DNA of 64,000 nucleotides from Thermodesulfobacteriota bacterium (GCA_040753795.1 JBFMDX010000004.1:1-64000); one strand, 5' to 3'. Positions 16,497-25,356 are shown, numbered from the stretch's first letter. Program-made: numbers and translations. Notes: generated by a model not told the origin, from the sequence alone.

Positions 16497-18119
16497 ATGT
16501 TTAAAAACAAAACCATACTCATCACCGGCGGATCATCCGGGCTTGGACTGGGGTTGGCTCAGGCACTTTTAGAAAGAGGCGCGCGCCTGATTCTTCTGGC
16601 CCGCACGCCTGAAAAACTTGAGCAGGCAAAAAAGATGTTGCTGGAAAACGTTCCCGGCGGAAATGTAGATATCGTCCCCGTGGATGTAAGCGACCGCGAG
16701 GCGTTACAGGAAGCGCTTCATGACGTACTGCGGCAGCAGCCCTCCCTGGACATGGTCATCAATAATGCGGGGATATTAAAGGAAGGATATTTTGAAAAAC
16801 TGGGGGCAACGGACTTTAAAGAGATGTTCGGCGCCAACTACTTTGGCTGTCTTTATGTGACGCAGATCACCTTGCCGTACTTAAAAAGGTCCCGGGGCCG
16901 ACTGATCAACGTTGCCTCCGTGGCGGGATTGACCGGAGGTTTTGGACTTTCCGCCTACGGCTCATCAAAGTATGCACTGGCAGGACTGACAGAAACATTA
17001 CGCTGCGAGCTAAAGCCACAGGGCATCACGGTTCAAATGGTGTGCCCTCCGGAATTTTTATCTCCCATGGTTGAGGAACTGGATACCTATCGGACGCCGG
17101 AAAACCTGGCGCATACACAGATGATTCCCAGACTGTCTCTGGATGCTCTGGTAAAAGATACAATAAAAGGCATTGAAAAAAACCGGTTTAAAATTATCCC
17201 CGGCCGGCGGACACGATTGATGCTTCTCGGGGCGCAGCACTTTCCCTGTATCAGCCGTCGTATTGCCGACCAGGTGATCAAAAAAGCCTATGTCGGCCCC
17301 GATCAACATAAAGGGATTCCTGACATACAACGGTTTGATGCTGCGTCTGTTTATATTATGGTAAAACGCCGTCCGTTTTCAGGGGCAGGAAGATTTAAGC
17401 GTGCCCTGTTGTCAGACTTTGCCGGGGAAGCCGCATCCGTTAGAAACACGTTGGACTATACAACGTTCAAGCAACATCATCTTGTCACGGGAGGCTCCTT
17501 AGCCGCTCTTTCCTATATTGCGACACGAAAGCATGTAAGTGTGTCATTGCTGAGCCGCATCCGCGGCCTGACACCTCCAGCGCCTTATCATATTTCATTG
17601 TTTCCATACTATGACGCGGTGCTGGAATTTCAATTTGCCGGCCAGTTGTCGAATGAACAGAGAACAACGATCAATGACCTTGCTCATTATCTGACCAATA
17701 TCTCTAAAAGAGTATCCGTGGTGGAGAGCAATGTCCGCTATCAGGCATTCGACGATAAGAGCCCCGCGAAAAAGAATCCTTTTCACCTGGTGTTCATTTC
17801 ACAGGAGCCATCTCATCTTGCGCGTGAGCAGGCGCAAAAGCACTGGATAAATGAGCATGCCGCTTTCGTCGTCAATAATGTCAAGTATACCAAAATGAAG
17901 CGCTACCGGATTTCCCATGCAACGCTTGATAAAAAAAGCGTGTTTGAAAACAGGTATGGCGGTATCGCGTTTGTTGAATTTAAAAACCTGCCGGCGTTTA
18001 TGCTTAACATGCTCAATCCTAATGCGGTAAGGCTCAATAATTCAATCGTGCTTGATGAAATGAATTTATCGGCTGATTCCGGAATTATGTTAATGGAAGA
18101 ATACGACAGCATGAATTGA
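16497..18119 (+). CDS. SDR oxidoreductase fused to an EthD-like domain
   Basis: Start at ATG 16497, with GGAGAAGGAGAG just upstream. A TTG at 16479 in the same frame would include the ribosome-binding site and is rejected. Residues 1-260 are an SDR: TGGSSGLGLG cofactor motif, NNAGI, Ser in VASVAG and YGSSK active site. Residues from about 380 to 540 resemble an EthD/dimeric ferredoxin-like barrel (REQAQKHWINEHAAFV, a histidine-bearing helix, then YRISH). EthD folds bind or turn over hydrophobic substrates. The 3-ketosphinganine-reductase-like SDR half and the AraC control suggest lipid or steroid-like substrates (inference). Confidence 0.8.
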   Translation: MFKNKTILITGGSSGLGLGLAQALLERGARLILLARTPEKLEQAKKMLLENVPGGNVDIVPVDVSDREALQEALHDVLRQQPSLDMVINNAGILKEGYFEKLGATDFKEMFGANYFGCLYVTQITLPYLKRSRGRLINVASVAGLTGGFGLSAYGSSKYALAGLTETLRCELKPQGITVQMVCPPEFLSPMVEELDTYRTPENLAHTQMIPRLSLDALVKDTIKGIEKNRFKIIPGRRTRLMLLGAQHFPCISRRIADQVIKKAYVGPDQHKGIPDIQRFDAASVYIMVKRRPFSGAGRFKRALLSDFAGEAASVRNTLDYTTFKQHHLVTGGSLAALSYIATRKHVSVSLLSRIRGLTPPAPYHISLFPYYDAVLEFQFAGQLSNEQRTTINDLAHYLTNISKRVSVVESNVRYQAFDDKSPAKKNPFHLVFISQEPSHLAREQAQKHWINEHAAFVVNNVKYTKMKRYRISHATLDKKSVFENRYGGIAFVEFKNLPAFMLNMLNPNAVRLNNSIVLDEMNLSADSGIMLMEEYDSMN

Positions 18120-18356
18120 ACACGGTATGGCGTTGTATGTCGGCATACCAACCAACGGGTCCAGTTCCAGATCATTGGTCAATTCATTTGCATTGGCGCC
18201 TTGCCGTTCCATGCCGTTTTTTTCCGGATGCATGATCTGTCTACCCCAGCCGTGGGACATGGAAACAACCCCTTTCCGGATGGTGTCGTCAAACATGGTT
18301 TTTATCTTAACTGCGCCGGTCTTGGTTCTGACCTCTACCATCTGGTTTTTGTTAAG
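18090..18356 (-). pseudogene. Molybdopterin oxidoreductase, C-terminal fragment
   Basis: The minus strand encodes NKNQMVEVRTKTGAVKIK, then GVVSMSHGWG and a GANANELTN segment ending in DPLVGMPTYNAIP. These are the ordered motifs of the molybdopterin-dinucleotide-binding C-terminal domain. It is cut off on its upstream side exactly at the 70-bp inverted-repeat element (18356), so roughly 600 residues are lost. It is only distantly like the intact gene at 18654-20792, so it is a separate gene remnant and not a duplicate. Its 3' end overlaps the convergent SDR-EthD gene by 30 bases. Confidence 0.72.
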
Positions 18357-18425
18357 GGGACGTCTATGATTTTATGCGCTTCTTGAGTACTGCGGGAAGA
18401 AACGCATAAAATCATAGACGTCCCC
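18356..18425. repeat. 70-bp inverted-repeat element, copy 1
   Basis: The two arms start GGGGACGTCTATGATTTTAT and end with the inverse complement, with a short variable centre. A second copy of the same length and arm sequence is at 20797-20866. It resembles REP/RAYT-type hairpins that move in trans. It abuts the truncated oxidoreductase fragment. Confidence 0.85.
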
Positions 18426-18469
18426 ACTTTTTTTCCCAAAAAACAGTTGACAAAACCTGGATTTTTGGG

Positions 18470-18485
18470 TTAGTTGACTAACTAA
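18470..18485. promoter_or_regulatory. TetR-type operator upstream of the molybdopterin oxidoreductase
   Basis: TTAGTTGACTAACTAA is an inverted repeat (TTAGT-N6-ACTAA). It differs at two bases from the 16-mer that occurs twice, inverted, in front of the TetR gene at 24585-24626. An additional AGTTGACA lies a short way upstream at about 18444. It suggests that the TetR protein also controls this gene. Confidence 0.65.
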
Positions 18486-18653
18486 TAAGTGTTTTAAGAA
18501 ATTGCACCAGCAAAAGAGCTTAAAAAGGTATATTCACAAAAAACCTTCAGAAAGTAGTTACTTAAACCGTTCACGGTATCAGCCTTTTTCACTCTGAAAG
18601 TTTTTATTATGGCATTCAGTATGCATCTTAATGCCCAGGAAAGGTCAATTAGT

Positions 18654-20792
18654 GTGATAAAAAAACATTACTCGATTTGCTGTCTCTGTGGTGCTGCGTG
18701 TGGTATTGAAATCCAACACAAAGACGGGAATCTTGTATCCATACGTGGTGATAAAGCCAACCGTCATAGTCGAGGATTTATCTGTCCCAAAGCTGTTGCT
18801 TTAAAGGACATCCATAATGATCCAGATCGCCTGCGACATCCAGTGATTAGAAAAGGAGACAAATGGGAGGAAATCTCCTGGAAGGATGCATACGAGTACA
18901 CGGGGCAAAAAATCCGACAGGTACAAAAAACCTATGGGAACGATTCAGTTGGCGTTTATATCGGAAATGCCATGGAGCACAATTATGATTCCGTACTTCC
19001 TCTCCTGACGTTTGTAAATGGATTTAAAACACGCAATCGCTATTCAGCCATTTCAGTCGATTCTTTGGCACGATTAGCAGCATCACTGCTCTTGTATAAT
19101 AATCAAGCTATCCTACCCACACCAGATATAGAGAGAACTGACATTTTTCTCATCATAGGTGCCAACCCCCTGGTTTCAAACGGCAGTATAATGACAGCGC
19201 CAGACACCAAAAAAAGATTCAAAGAAATACAAAAACGGGGGGGTAAAATTATTGTCATTGATCCGAGGCGTACCGAAACTGCTGCTGCTGCAGATGCGCA
19301 CTACTTCATTAAACCCGGTACAGACGCGCTGTTGTTGTTTGCAATGATTGATACCTTATTCAAAGAAAAACAAATAGACACAAGTCGTCTTCGCCCTTTT
19401 GTGGATGGAATTGAAAAGTTAAAACAGTACGCAGCCGGTTATTCTCCAGAAATCGTATCGCCTGTTGTGGGGATAGCACCAGAAGAGATCCGAAATATAG
19501 CCAGGGAATTTGGAACTGCCAAACATGCTGTCTGCTATGGGCGATTGGGCGTATCCACCCAGGAATTTGGAACTTTAAGCACATGGCTGATCGATATTTT
19601 AAACATAATTACCGATAATATGGACACTCCTGGCGGCGCCATGTTTAATACGCCAGCCGTGGATTTGCCAGGCCTTGCGAATCTGTTTCGATTACCCGGC
19701 ACATTCAATCAATACCAGAGTCGTGTGAGCGGCCTGCCTGAATTCAATGGGGAACTTCCTGTGGCTGCTTTAGCAGAGGAGATGGAAACTCCCGGCTCCG
19801 GTCAGATCAAAGCTTTATTCACTGCCGGGGGAAATCCCCTTTTATCACTACCCAATACAAAACGATTGCAAAAGACATTTGAAAATTTGGAATTTATGGC
19901 TTCGATTGATTACTACATAAACGAGACCACCAAATTCGCAAATATCATTTTTCCACCCACATCATTTTTTGAACGAGATCGATATCCGGTTATTGAGCTT
20001 ATGACCGGTGTTCACAACTTTGCCCAATATTCACCAGCTGTATTTCCCAAGTCAGACAACGCAAAACATCTATGGGAGATAATGGTGGATCTCAGTTATT
20101 ATATGGATAAACATCGCGGATATTTATCTAAAATAATGGGTTGGATTAAATGGGTCGCTGTCAAAAATGTTGTAACACCCAAATTCCAGCTGGATTGTCT
20201 ATTGAGACTGGGGCCACAAAAACTATCCATCCGAAAACTATTAGGCCATCCCCACGGCCTTCTTATCGGTCCTCTTCAACCCAGATTAAAAAGCATTATC
20301 AATACAAAAAACAAACGCATTAATCTCTTTTCTTCCCCGGTGATTAAAGATCTTGAAAGGTTATCCCTTAAACTGAAACAGACACCTTCCAATGGCAATG
20401 GGAAATTTCTTTTAATTTCCCGGAGAACATTGCGCAGTATGAATACCTGGATGCACAACAGCCCAAGACTTGTTGGCGGCCCCCATCGGTGTACCTTGAT
20501 GATTCATCCCGAAGATGCAAAACAAAAGGGTTTATCGCCAGATCAACGTGTCGTTGTTAAATCAAGAGTAGGCAGCATTACTGTTCAGATTAAAATAACT
20601 GATGAAGTTATGCCAGGTGTAGTCAGCCTGCCATTTGGATGGGGCCACAATCAGTCTAAGACAAAACTTTCCATCGCCAATCAACATGCAGGCGCCAACA
20701 TGAATGACATCGTTGATGATGAATTCTATGACCAACTTTCAGGCAGCTCTGCATTGGGTGGTATACCTGTAGATATTACCAGCGTAGGGTGA
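18654..20792 (+). CDS. Molybdopterin-dependent oxidoreductase (DMSO reductase family)
   Basis: GTG at 18654 is preferred because AGGAAAGG lies about 8 bases upstream. An ATG at 18609 would add 15 residues without a site. The N-terminus carries a [4Fe-4S] motif C-x2-C-x3-C-x27-C (CCLCGAACG ... GFICPKA). The molybdopterin-binding domains follow, and the C-terminal dinucleotide-binding domain includes GVVSLPFGWGHN and HAGANMNDIVDD. The region that holds the Sec or Cys metal ligand in formate dehydrogenases reads VDSLARL, so a formate dehydrogenase is unlikely. There is no Tat signal, so it is cytoplasmic and may use a soluble electron carrier. No FeS partner gene is adjacent. Substrate unknown. 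Confidence 0.85.
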   Translation: MIKKHYSICCLCGAACGIEIQHKDGNLVSIRGDKANRHSRGFICPKAVALKDIHNDPDRLRHPVIRKGDKWEEISWKDAYEYTGQKIRQVQKTYGNDSVGVYIGNAMEHNYDSVLPLLTFVNGFKTRNRYSAISVDSLARLAASLLLYNNQAILPTPDIERTDIFLIIGANPLVSNGSIMTAPDTKKRFKEIQKRGGKIIVIDPRRTETAAAADAHYFIKPGTDALLLFAMIDTLFKEKQIDTSRLRPFVDGIEKLKQYAAGYSPEIVSPVVGIAPEEIRNIAREFGTAKHAVCYGRLGVSTQEFGTLSTWLIDILNIITDNMDTPGGAMFNTPAVDLPGLANLFRLPGTFNQYQSRVSGLPEFNGELPVAALAEEMETPGSGQIKALFTAGGNPLLSLPNTKRLQKTFENLEFMASIDYYINETTKFANIIFPPTSFFERDRYPVIELMTGVHNFAQYSPAVFPKSDNAKHLWEIMVDLSYYMDKHRGYLSKIMGWIKWVAVKNVVTPKFQLDCLLRLGPQKLSIRKLLGHPHGLLIGPLQPRLKSIINTKNKRINLFSSPVIKDLERLSLKLKQTPSNGNGKFLLISRRTLRSMNTWMHNSPRLVGGPHRCTLMIHPEDAKQKGLSPDQRVVVKSRVGSITVQIKITDEVMPGVVSLPFGWGHNQSKTKLSIANQHAGANMNDIVDDEFYDQLSGSSALGGIPVDITSVG

Positions 20793-20796
20793 TAAA

Positions 20797-20866
20797 GGGG
20801 ACGTCTATGATTTTATGCGTTTCTCCACGCAGTACGTAAGAAGCGCATAAAATCATAGACGTCCCC
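20797..20866. repeat. 70-bp inverted-repeat element, copy 2
   Basis: Same arms as the element at 18356-18425. It starts four bases after the stop of the molybdopterin oxidoreductase and ends 15 bases before the convergent aminotransferase. Its strong hairpin could act as a two-way transcription barrier. Together the two copies frame the oxidoreductase gene and its operator. Confidence 0.85.
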
Positions 20867-20881
20867 ACCTTGTTTCCCGGT

Positions 20882-22090
20882 TTACAGAGCAGACAACGCC
20901 TTTTCTATCCCCGTTACGATTTTGTCCAGATCCTGGTCGTTGATGGTAAGGGGAGGGCGGATGACGACGCTGTGTCTGGCGACCACTCCGTTTTTTACCA
21001 GCACGCCCTGTTGAATCGCGCTTCGACAGAATCTTTCCGCCGCTTGCGCGCTTTCAAATTCCAGGGATAGCATCAGTCCGACACCCTGCACTGATTTGAG
21101 TTTCGGGTTTGATGTGGCCAGTTGTTTCAGCCTTTTTTTCAGTATATTCCCCTGTTTGTGCGCGTTTTGCCAGGGTTGTATCCGGTCATACTCGTTTAAG
21201 GCCGCGGCGGCGACCCGGCAGCCCACATCATGTCCGCCGAATGTCAGCAGGTGGATCAGGGGATGGGCATCAAAAAAGGTTTTCACGGAACTGGTAAATA
21301 CCATGGCCGCGAAGGGAAACATACCGCCGCCCAGGGCTTCACCGAGGAGCATGATATCCGGCCGCACGACGAAATAATCCGAGGCGAACTTTTCCCCGGT
21401 CCTTCCGAACCCGGTCTGGGATTCATCAAAAATCAGCAGCGCCCCGGTCTGATCGCAAAAGGTGCGCAGGGCAACGAGATAATCCTTGTCCGCGGTGCGG
21501 CAATTGTTTTCCGTTTGAACCGGTTCCAGGATGACCGCCGCCGTTTTTTTAGTGATGGTTTTGCGGGCAGCATCGATGTCATTAAAGGGGATCGTCTGAA
21601 CATCCGGTATCAGAGAGCCGAAGTCTTTCTTGTCCGCCCGCTCGGACAGGGTCATGGCAAACCCGGTCTGACCGTAGCATCCCCCGTCCACGGTGATCAG
21701 TTCAGTTCTCCCGGTATACCCCCGGGCCAGTTTGCAGGCGGCATCCACGGCTTCGCCTCTTACGACCGTAAACAGGCAACAGTCCAGTCCGGGAGGGGTG
21801 AATCGGGCCAGTCTTTCCGACAACATGGCCTTTTCCCGTGAGATCATGACAAAGTTTCCCTGGTCGGTTTCATGGATGGCCTGTTTGAGTGCCCGGGCGA
21901 TGGCGGGATTTTTCCGGCCCAGGTTATAGGTGCCGGACGAACAATAACAGTCAATGAATTCCTTGCCGTTTGAATCATGAACAACCGATCCTTCCCGGCC
22001 GGACTCTATCCAGTCCAATCCCTTTGACACCAGGTTTTCCACAACACCTTTTCCAAATACCTGTTGAGCGTCTGCCATAAGTTGATCCAT
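20882..22090 (-). CDS. Class III aminotransferase homologue lacking the PLP lysine
   Basis: The 402-residue protein aligns along its length with class III (omega-amino-acid type) aminotransferases and keeps FDESQTGFGRTG with Asp222, which pairs with the PLP ring nitrogen. The Schiff-base lysine expected in G-K-x-x-G-G-G is Glu251 (LLGEALGGG; codon GAA at 21340-21338). The aromatic Y/F-H-G that stacks on PLP is CYG (138-140), and the phosphate-binding S-G-x-E is R-G-E (111-113). It cannot be a normal transaminase. The adjacent upstream gene is an intact paralogue, so a catalytic/non-catalytic heterodimer, as in serine palmitoyltransferase, is an attractive possibility. Confidence 0.85.
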   Translation of the reverse strand: MDQLMADAQQVFGKGVVENLVSKGLDWIESGREGSVVHDSNGKEFIDCYCSSGTYNLGRKNPAIARALKQAIHETDQGNFVMISREKAMLSERLARFTPPGLDCCLFTVVRGEAVDAACKLARGYTGRTELITVDGGCYGQTGFAMTLSERADKKDFGSLIPDVQTIPFNDIDAARKTITKKTAAVILEPVQTENNCRTADKDYLVALRTFCDQTGALLIFDESQTGFGRTGEKFASDYFVVRPDIMLLGEALGGGMFPFAAMVFTSSVKTFFDAHPLIHLLTFGGHDVGCRVAAAALNEYDRIQPWQNAHKQGNILKKRLKQLATSNPKLKSVQGVGLMLSLEFESAQAAERFCRSAIQQGVLVKNGVVARHSVVIRPPLTINDQDLDKIVTGIEKALSAL

Positions 22091-22181
22091 ATTTCATTCT
22101 CCTGAAATTTTGATGGCTTCGTACTTTTTACGTTGCCATCTCAAATTGGACTTTTTCGAGTTCATTGTATTTTATGTTTCA

Positions 22182-23564
22182 TTATTCCCAGAATGCGGCC
22201 TTGCGCAGCAAGTTATTGATGGTGACCATAATATCCCCCTTGTTCATCGCTTCCCGGACAAAGGGGATTTTGGAAAGCGGTCCCAAGGCCAGCATATACA
22301 ATTTGCTCAGCTTGATCGCTTTTCGAATAATCGCCAGGGCCTCGTCAATATCTTCGGCTGTCGCGGCGGTGGGGAACTGGAACCGCATCACCTGGGGCGC
22401 ATTGCCGGAATAGGCGGCAAACATGCCGTGGGTTGCCAGGCAATCGGCCATGAGCATCCCCATGAATTCATGTTTATACTCGATCCCGACCATCATGCCC
22501 CGGCCGCGGACTTCCAGGATCTGTCCCGGATTTTCGTTCTGAATACTTCGGAGCCCTGCCAGCAGCCGGTTGCCCATCTTCTCGACATTTTCCCAGATTT
22601 TATTCTCAACGATATATTCAATAACGGCGGTGGAAACCATACAGCCCAGATCGGACCCTCCGCCCATGGACAAATGAAACTCGGGATTGCGGTCGACATA
22701 GCCGGTGAGCTCGCTGCGGTCGCGATAAACAACCGCCCCGTTGGGATACACACCCCCGCCGATTGATTTGGCCAGAAGCATGATGTCCGGTATCACACCG
22801 GAATGCTCGGACGCCCAGAGCTTGCCGGTTCTGCCAAAACCGGTCTGGATTTCATCAAATATGAGCATGATCCCCAACTGGTCGCAGATTTCACGAAGCC
22901 CCTTGAGGTATTCGTCTGTTCCCACGTGTATTCCGCCTTCCCCTTGAATCGGTTCCAGTATAATGGCCGCGGTGCGGTCGGACACCATTTGACGGATCGC
23001 CTCAAGATCACCAAAGGGGGCAAAGCGGAAACCCGGCATTAACGGCACGAACAGTTCTTTATAATAGTCTTTGCCGTTGGCCGACAGGGCCATGCCGGAA
23101 TGGCCGTGGTAGGCCTTCAGCATGGCGACAATTTCATTTCGCCCGGTGGCGGCCCTGGCCAGTTTTAATGCCCCTTCAACCACATCGGCGCCGGTTCCGC
23201 ACAGCAGAACCCGGTTCAGGTCACCCGGGGCCACGTCCGCCAGCAGTTTGGCCAGCTTGATTTTCGGAGCGGACAGCATGCCATAGGTGCCCATATCATA
23301 CTCATCCGCAGCCGCTTCCAGTTTCCGGATAATCTGCGGATTAGAGCGCCCGACATTGAAACATCCGGCTGCTGAAAACCCGTCGATATAGCTTTTACCG
23401 GATTGGCTTTCATAAAACCGGAAGCCGTCCCTGTCTCCTTCCAGGATATCCAGGTGACCTGCTGTCAGATAACGGATCTGTCCCTTGGAAATGTGTTTGC
23501 CAAAGGCGTCGAAAATCTGATCCCGTTCCTTCCGGGATATGGTTTTCCGGGCTGTTTGATTCAT
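22182..23564 (-). CDS. Class III aminotransferase, catalytically intact
   Basis: The 460-residue product has all PLP-site elements: GTGADVVE phosphate-binding turn (123-130), YHG (152-154), FDEIQTGFGRTG with Asp237, and the Schiff-base Lys266 in LLAKSIGGG. It probably transfers an amino group from a primary amine or omega-amino acid, or acts as a 2,1-aminomutase. A C-terminal extension of about 45 residues follows the normal fold (SKLYMLALGPLSKIPFVREA). It lies between the amidohydrolase and the lysine-less paralogue on the minus strand. The three are likely co-transcribed under the divergent TetR gene. Confidence 0.9.
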   Translation of the reverse strand: MNQTARKTISRKERDQIFDAFGKHISKGQIRYLTAGHLDILEGDRDGFRFYESQSGKSYIDGFSAAGCFNVGRSNPQIIRKLEAAADEYDMGTYGMLSAPKIKLAKLLADVAPGDLNRVLLCGTGADVVEGALKLARAATGRNEIVAMLKAYHGHSGMALSANGKDYYKELFVPLMPGFRFAPFGDLEAIRQMVSDRTAAIILEPIQGEGGIHVGTDEYLKGLREICDQLGIMLIFDEIQTGFGRTGKLWASEHSGVIPDIMLLAKSIGGGVYPNGAVVYRDRSELTGYVDRNPEFHLSMGGGSDLGCMVSTAVIEYIVENKIWENVEKMGNRLLAGLRSIQNENPGQILEVRGRGMMVGIEYKHEFMGMLMADCLATHGMFAAYSGNAPQVMRFQFPTAATAEDIDEALAIIRKAIKLSKLYMLALGPLSKIPFVREAMNKGDIMVTINNLLRKAAFWE

Positions 23565-23630
23565 GGTGGTTTTACCTCGCTCGTCAAATGGTTCTTATCG
23601 CCGGAACTTTTGTATCCGGCCTGTAATCAT

Positions 23631-24548
23631 CTACGGTTCTATCTTCAATAAATGGCATGCGTTTTCATAAAAAAGTTTTCTTTCCAGCCGCTGGTTGCCT
23701 TTGCAGGCGGCTTTTACCGCCTTGATGGCCGGTTTCCTGCACCCGAAGGGCCAGTCTGACGCAAAAAGGACTTTATCCTCGCCGAACGCTTCAATTAAGT
23801 TCCGTATCGTTCCGGGCGACTGCAGGGACGTATCCACCCATACATTTTGATACCCCCTCAAAAGCTTCATGACGTCTTTGACTTCAAACATACCGGCATG
23901 GCCCACAATAAACTTTGCTTCAGGAAAGGCCGCAACCAGTTCCGCGGCTTCTTTAATACCGCCATATTCCGGAATATTCTGCCCTTTCTCGCTGCCTACA
24001 TAGTAGTTGGAAACGCCGGCATGAAACAGTATGGGCAGATCAAACCGCATGAATGACCGGACCGCTTTCTTCATCCGTGGATCTGTAAAAGATACCTTTT
24101 GAATAATGGGATGAAGTTTCAGGCCCTTTGCGCCTGCCGCCACGTCCGCTTCAAATTGCCCGTCCAATTGTGATGTATCGGAAAAATCAACGCCTGTGAA
24201 CGGAATCAGCCCCGGATCTTTTTCTGCTGCCGCTTTAACGTCAGAGAATACAACATAGGGCGGAAGCGGCAGGCATACGGTAGCCGTCACCCCGGCCTGA
24301 TCCATCGAGTTTCTGGCATTCTCCCGTGTTGCCGTAAAATTTCGTTCCTGTTCGGCCCTGATAATCCAATGTAAGAATATTCTGTAAGGCAGGTTCCCCA
24401 TTCCAAAATCTCGATTCAAGCCCATCTGCGATATGGTTATGGGATCGAATATCAGCTTTTTCCGGACCCCTTTTTGCTCGATAATCCTGCCTCCGCCCGG
24501 ATATAAAATATCGCCGATATGAGAATGAGCGTCTATAATGTGATCCAT
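23631..24548 (-). CDS. Amidohydrolase-2-family metal-dependent hydrolase or decarboxylase
   Basis: A TIM-barrel enzyme of 305 residues. The metal-binding H-x-H is at residues 8-10 (DAHSHIGD), KLHPIIQ and FHAGVSN hold further ligand positions, IVGHAG follows, and the C-terminal metal or catalytic Asp is in FASDWPFG. This is the amidohydrolase-2 pattern, a family of lactonases, hydrolases and metal-dependent decarboxylases such as ACMSD. The first gene of the minus-strand operon with the two aminotransferases, it is 163 bases from the divergent TetR gene, and the operator lies between. The substrate is unknown. Confidence 0.85.
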   Translation of the reverse strand: MDHIIDAHSHIGDILYPGGGRIIEQKGVRKKLIFDPITISQMGLNRDFGMGNLPYRIFLHWIIRAEQERNFTATRENARNSMDQAGVTATVCLPLPPYVVFSDVKAAAEKDPGLIPFTGVDFSDTSQLDGQFEADVAAGAKGLKLHPIIQKVSFTDPRMKKAVRSFMRFDLPILFHAGVSNYYVGSEKGQNIPEYGGIKEAAELVAAFPEAKFIVGHAGMFEVKDVMKLLRGYQNVWVDTSLQSPGTIRNLIEAFGEDKVLFASDWPFGCRKPAIKAVKAACKGNQRLERKLFYENACHLLKIEP

Positions 24549-24584
24549 AATAAAGCTTCCTTGAATGAAGATAATTTTTATTAG

Positions 24585-24626
24585 TTAGTTGACAGACTAA
24601 TATAAAAAAGTTAGTCTGTCAACTAA
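24585..24626. promoter_or_regulatory. TetR operator, double inverted site
   Basis: TTAGTTGACAGACTAA (24585-24600) and its exact inverse complement (24611-24626) are separated by the AT-rich TATAAAAAAG. Each 16-mer is itself a TTAGT-N6-ACTAA palindrome, so two dimers could bind. It lies between the TetR gene and the divergent amidohydrolase operon, and a similar site is upstream of the molybdopterin oxidoreductase at 18470. Confidence 0.85.
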
Positions 24627-24711
24627 TTTATTATTCCTTTGTAAAATTAAAAGGATTATATTGCAGATGTGGATTTAATTTAAAAACCGCAAAAAAACTC
24701 AAGGCATTGAA

Positions 24712-25323
24712 ATGACGAAAAGAAACATTCAGGAAACAAGGCGGAGGCAGATTCTGGAGGCCCTGCACAAACGGTTGCTGATCAAGCCTTTTGACAAAAC
24801 ATCCATTAAAGAGATCGCATCGGAAGCCGGGTTAAATCACGGTATGCTCCATTATTATTTTAACAGCAAAGAAGATATCCTTCTGGCCTATATCGATTAT
24901 TCAATCGACATGCACAGGGATCTCTTTGTGGAGTGGTTTTCTTCCGATGCTGAAAAATACAAAACCCCTGTTGACCTTATTCATGCGACATTCGATTTTA
25001 TGACTCAAAAAATTACCCTGAACCGTGAACTTTCAAAAGTTTTCATAGAAATATGGGAAATCGCGCTTTACAACAACAAGGTCCGGTCCAAGCTCCAGAA
25101 AGCCTATGGGGAATGGATAGCCGTTGCATCCGGACATTTATCCGACCAGCTTAAATCCCCTGAAAACACAAAAGCATTCGGAATGCTGGTGGTGGCTTTT
25201 TCTGAAGGTTTGTCTCTCCTTTCCGTTATCCTTAAAAAATCAGAGGTTCCGGCAGAGATGATGATCAACATGTTCAGAGATGCGGCCTTGCTGTATATTG
25301 ATGAACAGATCAAAACGACATGA
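24712..25323 (+). CDS. TetR/AcrR-family transcriptional regulator
   Basis: A 203-residue TetR repressor. The N-terminal HTH is clear (TSIKEIASEAGLNHGMLHYY followed by FNSKEDILLAYI), with a helical ligand-binding domain after it. It is divergent from the amidohydrolase-aminotransferase operon, and a perfect inverted operator lies in the gap, so it probably represses itself and that operon. A matching site in front of the molybdopterin oxidoreductase extends the regulon. The N-terminal NIQETRRRQILEALHKRLL segment is longer than usual. Confidence 0.9.
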   Translation: MTKRNIQETRRRQILEALHKRLLIKPFDKTSIKEIASEAGLNHGMLHYYFNSKEDILLAYIDYSIDMHRDLFVEWFSSDAEKYKTPVDLIHATFDFMTQKITLNRELSKVFIEIWEIALYNNKVRSKLQKAYGEWIAVASGHLSDQLKSPENTKAFGMLVVAFSEGLSLLSVILKKSEVPAEMMINMFRDAALLYIDEQIKTT

Positions 25324-25356
25324 CAGGATATTGAATTCCACTGCCAATATCCTGTC
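25322..25356. terminator. Hairpin between convergent genes
   Basis: GACAGGATATTG (25322-25333) pairs with CAATATCCTGTC (25345-25356) over 12 bases with an 11-base loop. It starts within the TetR stop codon and lies before the end of the convergent GH31 gene. No run of T follows on either strand, so it may only be a weak two-way terminator. Confidence 0.55.

Noticed and set aside
18654-20792. Formate dehydrogenase identity for the molybdoenzyme
   Set aside because: The position of the Sec/Cys metal ligand is not Cys or Sec (VDSLARL), and no formate-linked partner genes are adjacent.
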